14,487 bases of DNA from an uncultured Desulfarculaceae bacterium (GTDB lineage: Bacteria > Desulfobacterota > Desulfarculia > Desulfarculales > Desulfarculaceae). The stretch is taken from NCBI GenBank assembly GCA_937908275.1, contig CALERA010000320.1, positions 1 to 14,487 on the forward strand, read 5' to 3'. Numbering within the stretch: position 1 is the stretch's first letter; each line of letters starts with the position of its first letter. The position numbers and the translations under genes are program-made. Below are positions 5,968-13,579 of the stretch, piece after piece. Below the pieces are notes generated by a model. It was not told where the DNA came from. It searched no databases and saw only the letters and a program-made list of their open reading frames with translations.

Positions 5968-7128
5968 GTGCCGGGAAAAGCCGTCCTGACCGGGACCCAC
6001 TTCATGAACGGCGACGAGGCCTGCTGCGAGGGCGCCCTGGCCGCCGGCTGCCGCTTCTTCGGGGGCTACCCCATCACCCCGGCCACCGAGGTGGCCGAGC
6101 GCATGAGCAAGCGCCTGCCCCAGGTGGGCGGGGTCTTCATCCAGATGGAGGACGAGATCGCCTCCATGGCCGCCATCCTGGGGGCCAGTTGGGGCGGCCA
6201 GAAGTCCATGACCAGCACCTCGGGGCCGGGCTTCTCCCTGATGATGGAGAACATCGGCCTGGGTCTGTGCACCGAGACCCCCTGCGTGATCTGCAACGTG
6301 CAGCGGGCCGGCCCCAGCACCGGCCTGCCCACCCTGGTGGGCCAGGGCGACATGATGCAGGCCCGCTGGGGCTCCCACGGTCCCTATGAGATCATCGCCC
6401 TCTGCCCGGCCTCGCCCCAGGAGATGTTCGACTTCACCATCCAGGCCTTCAACCTCTCCGAGCAGTTCCGCCTGCCGGTGCTGATCATGGCCGACGAGGT
6501 GGTGGGCCACATGAACGAGCGGGTGGTGATCCCCCCGGCCGATCAGATCACGGTCATCGACCGCGCCAAGCCCAATGTGCCCCCGGCCGAGTACCTGCCC
6601 TACCACCCCGGCCCGGATGGGGTGGCCCCCATGGCCAACTTCGGCGACGGCTACTTCATGCACGTCACCGGCCTGACCCACGACGAGCGCGGCTACCCCA
6701 CCATGACCCCGGCGGCCCAGGTGGAGATGACCGACCGCATCGTGGGCAAGATCCGCAATAACCTGGACCGGATCCTGGACTACGAGACCCTGTTCCTGGA
6801 CGACGCCCAGGTGGCGGTGGTGGCCTATGGCATCAGCGCCCGCTCGGCCCGGGGCGCGGTGCTGACCGCCCGCGAGGCCGGGCTCAAGGCCGGCCTGGTC
6901 AAGCTCAACGTGGCCTGGCCCTTTCCCGAGGACTTCATCCGCGAGCTCTCCGGCCGGGTCAAGACCATGATCATGCCCGAGATCAACCTGGGGCAGATGG
7001 TGCTGGAGCTGGAGCGCCTGGCCCAGGGCCGCTGCGCGGTGCGCCTGGTGGCCCACCCCGGCGGGACCATCATCTCCCCCCGCCGCATCGTGGAGGCCAT
7101 CCGCCAGGCCCTGGAGGAGCGCCCATGA
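5968..7128 (+). CDS. korA: 2-oxoacid (2-oxoglutarate-type):ferredoxin oxidoreductase, alpha subunit
   Basis: 386-residue alpha subunit carrying the pyrimidine-binding half of the thiamine-pyrophosphate site. Signatures are GGYPITPATEVAE (32-44), the QMEDEIASM helix with its glutamate, TSTSGPGFSLM and QRAGPSTGLPT, followed by the C-terminal domain ending in the LVAHPGGTIISPRRI segment. It starts at GTG 5968, with GGGGAG (5956-5961) as ribosome-binding site inside the end of the previous gene, and overlaps the beta gene by 4 bases (ATGA). The enzyme oxidises a 2-oxoacid plus CoA to acyl-CoA, CO2 and reduced ferredoxin. Closest by eye to 2-oxoglutarate enzymes (KorA/OorA); a branched-chain (Vor) substrate cannot be excluded. 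The gamma domain is a separate gene. Confidence 0.9.
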   Translation: MPGKAVLTGTHFMNGDEACCEGALAAGCRFFGGYPITPATEVAERMSKRLPQVGGVFIQMEDEIASMAAILGASWGGQKSMTSTSGPGFSLMMENIGLGLCTETPCVICNVQRAGPSTGLPTLVGQGDMMQARWGSHGPYEIIALCPASPQEMFDFTIQAFNLSEQFRLPVLIMADEVVGHMNERVVIPPADQITVIDRAKPNVPPAEYLPYHPGPDGVAPMANFGDGYFMHVTGLTHDERGYPTMTPAAQVEMTDRIVGKIRNNLDRILDYETLFLDDAQVAVVAYGISARSARGAVLTAREAGLKAGLVKLNVAWPFPEDFIRELSGRVKTMIMPEINLGQMVLELERLAQGRCAVRLVAHPGGTIISPRRIVEAIRQALEERP

Positions 7129-8021
7129 CCACCGCCCTGGCCGCCGCTCCCCCGCGGCACCCCCACGACGACCTGCTGCGCACCGAGCGCATCCCGCACA
7201 TCTGGTGCTCGGGCTGCGGCATCGGCATCGTCTTCGGCTCCCTGATGGCCGCCATCACCAAGTCCGGCCTGGCCCGCCAGGACGTGGCCGTGGTCTCGGG
7301 CATCGGCTGCACCGGCCGCATGGCCGGCTACATCCGCCTGGACTCCTTCCACACCACCCACGGCCGGGCCATCCCCTTCGCCACCGGGCTCAAACTGGCC
7401 CGGCCCCAGGGCAAGGTGATCGTGGCCAGCGGCGACGGCGACCTGTTGGCCATCGGCGGCAACCACTTCATCCACGCCGCCCGGCGCAACATGGACCTGA
7501 CCGTCATCTGCGTGAACAACTTCAACTACGGCATGACCGGCGGCCAGTTGGCCCCCTCCACGCCATTCGGGGCCAAGACCACCACCACCCCCCAGGGCAA
7601 CCCGGACGAGCCCTTCAACTTCTGCGCCCTGGCCGCGGCCTGCGGGGCCAGCTACGTGGCCCGCTGGACCGCGCTGCACATCCGCCGGCTGACCAACACC
7701 ATCCTGGAGGCCATCAACCACAAGGGCTTCTCCTTCGTGGAGATCGTGGCCCCCTGTCCCACGGCCTTCGGCCGGCGCAACAAGATCCGGGGAGCCCTGG
7801 ACCTGCTGAAGTTCTACTACGACCGCTCGGTGGTGAAGAACCACCTCGCCCCGGGCGAGGCCACCATCGACTTCGACCACAACCTGGTGGTGGGCAAGTT
7901 CGTGGAGTTCGACCGGCCCACCTTCCTGGACCACTACCAGATGGTCAACCGGGGCGAGGTGGAGGCCTGGCCCGCCACCGGGGTGGACGCCTCGGCGGCC
8001 GGACAACGCAAGGCGGGGTGA
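7125..8021 (+). CDS. korB: 2-oxoacid:ferredoxin oxidoreductase, beta subunit (TPP-binding)
   Basis: 298-residue beta subunit. It binds the diphosphate of thiamine pyrophosphate and Mg through GDGDLLAIGGNH (103-114) and NNFNYGMTGGQ (131-141). The cysteines expected to hold the proximal [4Fe-4S] cluster are present: Cys28 and Cys31 (CSGCG), Cys62 (GIGCTGR) and Cys211 (VAPCPT). The ATG overlaps the alpha stop by 4 bases, indicating translational coupling. The short, single-domain form is typical of KorB, unlike the long pyruvate-specific enzymes. The gamma gene begins 5 bases after the stop. Confidence 0.92.
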   Translation: MTTALAAAPPRHPHDDLLRTERIPHIWCSGCGIGIVFGSLMAAITKSGLARQDVAVVSGIGCTGRMAGYIRLDSFHTTHGRAIPFATGLKLARPQGKVIVASGDGDLLAIGGNHFIHAARRNMDLTVICVNNFNYGMTGGQLAPSTPFGAKTTTTPQGNPDEPFNFCALAAACGASYVARWTALHIRRLTNTILEAINHKGFSFVEIVAPCPTAFGRRNKIRGALDLLKFYYDRSVVKNHLAPGEATIDFDHNLVVGKFVEFDRPTFLDHYQMVNRGEVEAWPATGVDASAAGQRKAG

Positions 8022-8026
8022 GGAGC

Positions 8027-8611
8027 ATGACGGGCAACGCGCAACGGGAGCTGGTGATCACCGGCTTCGGCGGCCAGGGCATCATCCTGACCGGCAACAT
8101 CCTGGGCAAGGCCGCCACCATCCACGACGGCCGCCACGCCACCATGACCCAGTCCTACGGCCCCGAGGCCCGGGGCGGGGCCTGCTCCTCCCAGGTGATC
8201 GTGTCGGACAGCGACATCCCCTTCCCCTACGTGGAGACACCCCAGATCCTGGTCTGCATGAGCCAGGAGGGCTTTGACAACAACCGGCCCAGCCTGATCC
8301 CGGGCGGGATGCTGATCTGGGACACCGACCTGGTGGAGACCCACGACCTGGACCCCTCCTGGAGCCTGTTCGAGGCCCCGGCCACCCGCTTCGCCGAGGA
8401 GCTGGGCAACAAGATGATGGCCAACATCGTGATGCTGGGCTTCCTCTCGGCCCTGACCGACATGGTGGACCCGGAGTCGCTGAAAAAGGCCATGCTGGGC
8501 TCGGTGCCGCCCCAGACCAAGGAAAAGAACGAGGCCGCCTTTGTCCGCGGCCGCGAATACGGCCTGGCCATCCTGAAGGGCAAGGCCAGGCAGGGGGCCG
8601 AGGTCTCGTGA
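8027..8611 (+). CDS. korC: 2-oxoacid:ferredoxin oxidoreductase, gamma subunit
   Basis: 194-residue gamma subunit of the POR/KOR family, which completes the heterotetramer and helps bind CoA. Signatures are GFGGQGIILTGNILGKAA (13-30) and SYGPEARGG (43-51). ATG 8027 was chosen because AGGAG lies just before it (8021-8025), overlapping the beta stop; the frame stays open upstream through the beta gene, but that is shadow coding. The stop overlaps the GTG start of the next gene (GTGA at 8608-8611), tying the oxidoreductase to the Hdr-like proteins downstream. Confidence 0.92.
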   Translation: MTGNAQRELVITGFGGQGIILTGNILGKAATIHDGRHATMTQSYGPEARGGACSSQVIVSDSDIPFPYVETPQILVCMSQEGFDNNRPSLIPGGMLIWDTDLVETHDLDPSWSLFEAPATRFAEELGNKMMANIVMLGFLSALTDMVDPESLKKAMLGSVPPQTKEKNEAAFVRGREYGLAILKGKARQGAEVS

Positions 8612-11600
8612 GCCGGACCGCGCGGCAGAACGGGGACGCCCCGGAGGCGGTCCTGGTGGTGGGCTCGGGCTACGGAGCCCTGAAGGCGGCCGAGGACCTC
8701 TCCCACGGCGGCATCCCGGTGGTCTGGGCGGCCAGGGCGCGGCATTTCCTGGAGCTGCCGCCCGGGGTGGAGTCCTTCCCGGAGTGGCCGGCGGATCTCA
8801 GCTTCCAGTTCCGGCCCCTGTACCTGCGGGTCACCCGCCATCCCCTGGTCACCCCCCTGACCCAGGCCCGGGTGGAGTCCCTGGTCCAGGCCAACGGCGG
8901 CTGCGAGGCCGAGTTGGTGCAGGACCCGGTCTACGTGGACTATGACCTCTGCACCGGCTGCGGCCGCTGCCAGGAGGTCTGCCCGCTCAACGACTCCGAC
9001 CATCCGCCCCTGAGCCGCAGCCCGGCCTATTGCCCCTCGCGCTCGCTGCTCATGGACAAGCGCACCACCAGCCCCTGCCGCCAGGCCTGCCCCCTGGGGG
9101 TCAACGCCCAGGCCTATCTGGCGCTCACCGCCGCCGGGCGCTATGCCGAGGCCCTGGGGGTGATCCGGCGCGACAACCCTCTGCCCGGGGTCTGCGGCTA
9201 CATCTGCAGCCATCCCTGCGAGAGCGCCTGCCGTCGGGCGGAGCTGGACGAGCCCCTGGCCATCCGCGACATCAAGCGCTTCCTGTTCGACTACGAGGCC
9301 GAGGAAGGTCCGGCCGCCCTGCCGTCCCCGGCCACGCCCCGGCGGGGCCTGCGGGTGGCGGTGGTGGGCTCCGGCCCGGCCGGCCTGGCGGCGGCCCATT
9401 TCCTGAACCAGGACGGCTTCGACGTCACCATCTTCGAGGCCCTGGACCAGGCCGGCGGCATGCTGCGGGTGGGCATCAACGCCTTCCGTCTGCCCCGGCC
9501 GGTGCTGGAGGCCGAGTTGGCGGCCCTGGTGGCCAGCGGGGTCGCGCTGCGCACCGGTCAGCGGGTGGACTCGGCCCAGGCCCTGCTGGACCAGGGCTTT
9601 GCGGCGGTGCTGATCGCCAGCGGCACGCCGACCGATCTGCGCCTGAACCTGCCCGGCGAGGACCTGGCTGGGGTCGAGCACTGCGTGGACTTCCTGGCCC
9701 GGATGAACCTGGGCGGGGCGGTGGCGGTGGGTCCGCGCACGCTGATCATCGGCGGCGGCAACTCGGCCATGGACGCGGCCCGCAGCGCCCTGCGCCTGGG
9801 GGCCAAGCAGGTCACGGTCCTGGCCATCGAGACCGAGGACCACCTGCCCGCCGCGCCGCAAGAAGTGACCGAGGCCCGCGAGGAAGGCGTGGTCTTCCGC
9901 CTGGGATGCGCACCGATTCGCATCGTGGGGCAGGAGCGGGTGGAGGAGGTCATCTTCCGCGCCGCCCATTGGGAATTCCCGGCCGACGCCCCGCCGCGCA
10001 TCGTCTTCGACGCGGACGCGGAAGAGAGCCTGGAGGCGGACAGCGTCATCGTGGCCATCAGCCAGCGTCCCAACCTGGCCGACAGCCCCCTGGGCGCGGA
10101 GCTGGACCTGGGCCGGGGCGGACGGCTCAACGTGGACCCCGACCAGGCCACCAGCCGGGAGCGGGTCTTTGGCGCGGGCGACGTGGTGAGCGGACCCAGC
10201 ACCGTGGTCCAGGCCATGGCCGCCGGACGCCGGGCGGCGGCCGCCATCGCCGCCCGCCTGGCCGACGGGACGCCCTGGCGCGACCTGGCCCAGGCCCCGC
10301 GCGGGGTGGGCCAGCCCGAGCCCATCGCCGAGGAGCTGCCCCAGCAGCCCCGCCAGCGCATGGCCCAGCGCCAACCCCGCCTGCGCAAGCGCGACTTCGC
10401 CCCGGTGGACCTGGGCCTGACCACCTCCCAGGCCCTGGAGGAGGCCCGGCGCTGCCTGCAATGCGCCACCTGCTGCGAGTGCCTGGCCTGCGAGGAGGCC
10501 TGCGGCCCGGTGGCGGCCATCGACCACCAGCGGGTGGGCCAGCGCCTGACCATCGCCGCCCCGGCCGTGATCTGGGCCGAGGCCGGCCCGCCGCCCCTGG
10601 CCAAGGGGCCGGAGCCGGCCAATCTCTTCCGGGTGGACCCGGCCGGCTACTCCGCCGACCTGATGGACGTGCTGATGAACGCCAGCGCCGCCGCCGGCCA
10701 GGCCATGGCCCGGGCCGCCCATCTGCGCGCCCCGGCCAAACCCCGGCCCCCGGCCCCGGCCCTGGCCGACGACGGCCGCCTGGGGGTCTTCCTCTGCGCC
10801 TGCAATGGCAGCCTGGCCCCGGAGGGCGTGCTGGAGCGCATCCGCGACCTGGCCGGAGCCCTGCCCGGGGTGGCGCGCAGCCAGATCATCTTCTCGGCCT
10901 GCAATCCCGCGGGGGCCGAGGCCATCGCCGAGGCGGTGGCCGAGCAAAGGCTCTCCCGGGTGATCCTGGCCTCCTGCGTCTGCTGCCCGCTCAACTTCCA
11001 GTGCATCAGTTGCAACGACCAGCGCACCCGGGTCCGGCTGCACCTCTTCGAGCGCCTGGGCCTGGATCGCGGCCGCTTCGAGATGATCAACTTGCGCGAT
11101 CACCTCCAGGCCCAGACCCATGGTGAAGAAGAAATCGTGGCCTGGGCCCGGTCCCAACTGGGCGCGGCCTGGCTGCGCAGCCGCCACCTGGGGGCCCTGC
11201 GCCGGGGGGCCACCGAGATGGGCAAGCGGGTCCTGATCCTGGGCGGCTCCCAGGTGGGGGTCAGCGCCGCCCGCAGCCTGGCCCTGCAGGGCCTGGAGGT
11301 GCGCCTGGTGCACCGGGCCTGGCCCAGCGGCGGCGAACTGCCCGGGGCCATCGCCCAGCGCGCCCTGGAGGGCGGCCTGGACCCCCGGATCATGGTGGTG
11401 GAGGCGGCGGAGATCGGTGGCATCAGCGGCCACCTGGGAGACTTCGCGGTGCGGGCCAAGCTGGACGGCCGCTGGCGGACCTGGAAGACCGACGTGGTCT
11501 GCCTGACCGACGACAACCTGATCGAGCTGGCCATGTACGCCGGGGCCACCGGTCTCAAGAAGTTCTACCGCTACGATTTCTCCTTCTTCAACACCCCCCA

Positions 11601-11970
11601 GATCGGGGTCTACCGGGTGATGCCGGTGACGCTCAAGCGGGTGGACCCCTACCAGGCCGGGGCGGCCCTGGCCGGGGAGGTGGCCACCACCGCGGCCAAG
11701 GCCTACCTCCAGGACCACCAGCTCAGCCCCCAGGTGGACCCCGAGCGCTGCCGGGGCTGCGGCCGCTGCGTGGAGATCTGTCCCTTCGAGGCGGTGCGCC
11801 TGGAGGAAAACCCGGCCGGCGGCTACACCGCCGTGGTCCAGCGCCACAACTGCGTGGGCTGCGGCGGCTGCGTGGGCCGCTGCCCGGTCACGGCCCTGGA
11901 CGTGCCCTACTTCTCCAACCAGGTGTTGGAGGAAATGGCCGCGGCGCGGCTGACCAGCGAGGCCTGCTGA
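8608..11970 (+). CDS. HdrA-GltD chimeric flavo-iron-sulfur oxidoreductase, 1120 residues
   Basis: Large soluble protein built from HdrA and GltD parts. Order: a Rossmann start VLVVGSGYGALKAAED (15-30) resembling HdrA's FAD motif; a ferredoxin motif CTGCGRCQEVC (115-125) after VYVDYD, as in HdrA; a GltD N-terminal Fe-S domain (Cys 157, 161, 196, 200, 204, 208); a GltD FAD site VGSGPAG (253-259); a dinucleotide site GGGNSAM (382-388); and GAGDVVSGPSTVVQAMAAGR (522-541). Then a cysteine-dense linker CLQCATCCECLACEEAC (616-632); an HdrA FAD-domain-end-like VDPAGYSADLMDVLMNASAA (676-695); an HdrA N-terminal-like domain (726-835); another Rossmann start (874-903); and a terminal two-[4Fe-4S] ferredoxin (Cys 1048-1058, 1082-1092). 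GltD family proteins carry electrons between NAD(P)H, FAD and Fe-S; HdrA is the bifurcating flavoprotein of Hdr complexes. GTG start overlaps the gamma stop. The role as pyridine-nucleotide entry point is inferred. Confidence 0.87.
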   Translation: MSRTARQNGDAPEAVLVVGSGYGALKAAEDLSHGGIPVVWAARARHFLELPPGVESFPEWPADLSFQFRPLYLRVTRHPLVTPLTQARVESLVQANGGCEAELVQDPVYVDYDLCTGCGRCQEVCPLNDSDHPPLSRSPAYCPSRSLLMDKRTTSPCRQACPLGVNAQAYLALTAAGRYAEALGVIRRDNPLPGVCGYICSHPCESACRRAELDEPLAIRDIKRFLFDYEAEEGPAALPSPATPRRGLRVAVVGSGPAGLAAAHFLNQDGFDVTIFEALDQAGGMLRVGINAFRLPRPVLEAELAALVASGVALRTGQRVDSAQALLDQGFAAVLIASGTPTDLRLNLPGEDLAGVEHCVDFLARMNLGGAVAVGPRTLIIGGGNSAMDAARSALRLGAKQVTVLAIETEDHLPAAPQEVTEAREEGVVFRLGCAPIRIVGQERVEEVIFRAAHWEFPADAPPRIVFDADAEESLEADSVIVAISQRPNLADSPLGAELDLGRGGRLNVDPDQATSRERVFGAGDVVSGPSTVVQAMAAGRRAAAAIAARLADGTPWRDLAQAPRGVGQPEPIAEELPQQPRQRMAQRQPRLRKRDFAPVDLGLTTSQALEEARRCLQCATCCECLACEEACGPVAAIDHQRVGQRLTIAAPAVIWAEAGPPPLAKGPEPANLFRVDPAGYSADLMDVLMNASAAAGQAMARAAHLRAPAKPRPPAPALADDGRLGVFLCACNGSLAPEGVLERIRDLAGALPGVARSQIIFSACNPAGAEAIAEAVAEQRLSRVILASCVCCPLNFQCISCNDQRTRVRLHLFERLGLDRGRFEMINLRDHLQAQTHGEEEIVAWARSQLGAAWLRSRHLGALRRGATEMGKRVLILGGSQVGVSAARSLALQGLEVRLVHRAWPSGGELPGAIAQRALEGGLDPRIMVVEAAEIGGISGHLGDFAVRAKLDGRWRTWKTDVVCLTDDNLIELAMYAGATGLKKFYRYDFSFFNTPQIGVYRVMPVTLKRVDPYQAGAALAGEVATTAAKAYLQDHQLSPQVDPERCRGCGRCVEICPFEAVRLEENPAGGYTAVVQRHNCVGCGGCVGRCPVTALDVPYFSNQVLEEMAAARLTSEAC

Positions 11971-12392
11971 TGGCGGACGTGAACATCCTGGGCATTGCCT
12001 GCAACTGGAGCCCCTACTGCTGCTACAACGCCGCCGGCCAGGCCGGGCTGGCCCTGCCGGCCAACTTCCGCCTGCTGCGGGTGATGTGCATCGGCCGCAT
12101 CAACCAGGCCCTGATCCTGCGGGCCTTTGAGCACGGAGCGGATGGCGTGATCGTGCTGGAGTGCGAGGACGCCGACTGCCGCTACGGCCCCGGACCCGAG
12201 GTGGGCCACACCAACGTGGCCCGGGTGCGCCAGCTGCTGCGCTACCTGGGCATCGGCCAGGAGCGCCTGGTGGAGCGCACCTTCCAGGCCGACCAGCGCG
12301 ACGCCTTCGTGGCCGTGATCCACGATTTCGCGGCGCGCATCGCGGACCTGGGACCCAACCCGGCCAACCCCCGCCAGGAGCGCGTGGCCTGA
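11970..12392 (+). CDS. MvhD/FrhD-like electron-transfer subunit
   Basis: 140-residue protein of the hydrogenase iron-sulfur (MvhD) family. MvhD passes electrons from a partner dehydrogenase to HdrA through a [2Fe-2S] cluster. Seen: ACNWSPYCCY (10-19), RVMCIGRI (37-44) and VLECEDADCRY (62-72). The usual CNWC is CNWS here, with Cys17 and Cys18 nearby, so the ligand set (Cys 11, 17/18, 40, 65, 70) is somewhat shifted. The ATG overlaps the previous stop by one base (TGATG) and its own stop overlaps the next ATG in the same way. Its place between the HdrA-like chimera and the HdrC-HdrB fusion matches MvhD/FlxD genes next to hdr genes. Confidence 0.87.
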   Translation: MADVNILGIACNWSPYCCYNAAGQAGLALPANFRLLRVMCIGRINQALILRAFEHGADGVIVLECEDADCRYGPGPEVGHTNVARVRQLLRYLGIGQERLVERTFQADQRDAFVAVIHDFAARIADLGPNPANPRQERVA

Positions 12393-13579
12393 TGGAACTC
12401 AACGCGCCCGAGATCAAGCGCATCATCAAGGATTGCTCGCTCTATCTCTGCCAGGAGTGCGGCAAGTGCTCCGCCTCCTGCCCCCGCTTCCTCAGCGGCC
12501 GGGAGTACTCGCCCCGCCTGCTGGCCCAGAAGCTCATCAGCCAGCCCGGTGACCGCGCCTACATCGAGACCGCGATCTGGGAGTGCCTGAGCTGCGGCCG
12601 CTGCGAGGAACGCTGCCCCTCCAACGTGCAGTTCACCCGCTTCATCCGCGAGATGCGCGCCATCCTGGCCGCCGACCAGGGCCTGATGGGCCACCAGGCC
12701 CACGACGGGGCCTTGCACTCCTGGATGCGGATCATGACCGCCCCGGAGCTGCGTCAGGACCGCCTGGACTGGCTGACCCCGGATTTGAAAACCGACGCCA
12801 CCAGTGAGGTGGCCTTCTTCTCCGGCTGCGCGCCCTACTTCGACGTCTTCTTCGCCGGCCTCAGGGTGGACACCCTGCGCACCGCCCGGGACAGCATCCG
12901 CCTGCTCAACTTCCTGGAGATCACGCCCCAGGTCCTGGCCAACGAGCGCTGCTGCGGCCACGACCTGTTGTGGAGCGGCGACGTCGAGAACTTCGCCGCC
13001 CTGGCCCGGCTCAACCACCAGGAGTTCAGGGACCGGGGAGTCAAGGAGATCGTCACCGCCTGCCCGGAGTGCTTCCAGGCCCTGGGCGCCCACCTGTCCC
13101 GGGTGGCGCCCGGCAGCGACCTCAAGGTGACCTTCCTTCTGGACCTGGTGGAGCGCGAGGTGAAAAAGGGCGGGGTCTCTTTCCGGCCTTTCCCGCGCCG
13201 GGTCACCTACCAGGACCCCTGCCGTCTGGGGCGCATGAGCGGCCGCTACCAGGGTCCCCGCGACCTGATGGCCCTGATTCCCGGCCTGGACCTCCAGGAG
13301 ATGGCCAACCACCGCCAGGGCTCCATCTGCTGCGGCAACAGCGCCTTCCTGGGCTGCGACGCCTACAGCAAACGGGTCCAGGTGGAGCGGCTCCAGCAGG
13401 CCCGGGAGACCGGGGCGGAGCTGATCGTCACCGCCTGCCCCAAGTGCCTGATCCACACCACCTGCGCCCTGCGCGACCCGGTGCGGGGAGAGCCCTGGAA
13501 CCTGGAGCCGGTGGGCCTGGTCAGCCTCCTGGCCGAGCACATCCAGTGGTCCCCGGGCGAAACGCCCCTGCGGGACTGA
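12392..13579 (+). CDS. HdrC-HdrB fusion (HdrD-type) CCG-domain iron-sulfur protein
   Basis: 395-residue protein. The N-terminal ferredoxin half has two [4Fe-4S] motifs, Cys 20/23/26/30 and Cys 65/68/71/75, like HdrC. Two CCG (cysteine-rich) domains follow: Cys146, Cys187-Cys188, Cys224/227 and Cys277, Cys313-Cys314, Cys349/352, both complete, like HdrB. In known Hdr proteins these domains bind noncubane [4Fe-4S] clusters that cleave a heterodisulfide. The retained cysteines argue for an active site, but the acceptor in a non-methanogen is unknown; candidates are a DsrC-type disulfide or another thiol carrier. HdrD, GlpC, LutA and BamD share the fold. No membrane segment is visible, so it is probably cytoplasmic. 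Last gene of the tight operon; a 312-base gap follows. Confidence 0.9.
   Translation: MELNAPEIKRIIKDCSLYLCQECGKCSASCPRFLSGREYSPRLLAQKLISQPGDRAYIETAIWECLSCGRCEERCPSNVQFTRFIREMRAILAADQGLMGHQAHDGALHSWMRIMTAPELRQDRLDWLTPDLKTDATSEVAFFSGCAPYFDVFFAGLRVDTLRTARDSIRLLNFLEITPQVLANERCCGHDLLWSGDVENFAALARLNHQEFRDRGVKEIVTACPECFQALGAHLSRVAPGSDLKVTFLLDLVEREVKKGGVSFRPFPRRVTYQDPCRLGRMSGRYQGPRDLMALIPGLDLQEMANHRQGSICCGNSAFLGCDAYSKRVQVERLQQARETGAELIVTACPKCLIHTTCALRDPVRGEPWNLEPVGLVSLLAEHIQWSPGETPLRD

Noticed and set aside
8227..11847. Very long minus-strand open frame (1206 residues) opposite the chimera
   Set aside because: Its translation is a low-complexity Gly/Ala/Gln/His/Pro mix without domains, typical of the antisense frame of GC-rich genes; the plus strand has clear FAD and Fe-S motifs.
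11968..12392. Selenocysteine read-through at the TGA stops between the Hdr-type genes
   Set aside because: Selenocysteine is known in some Hdr and MvhD-like proteins, but each TGA here overlaps a good ATG in a new frame and no family motif continues past it.
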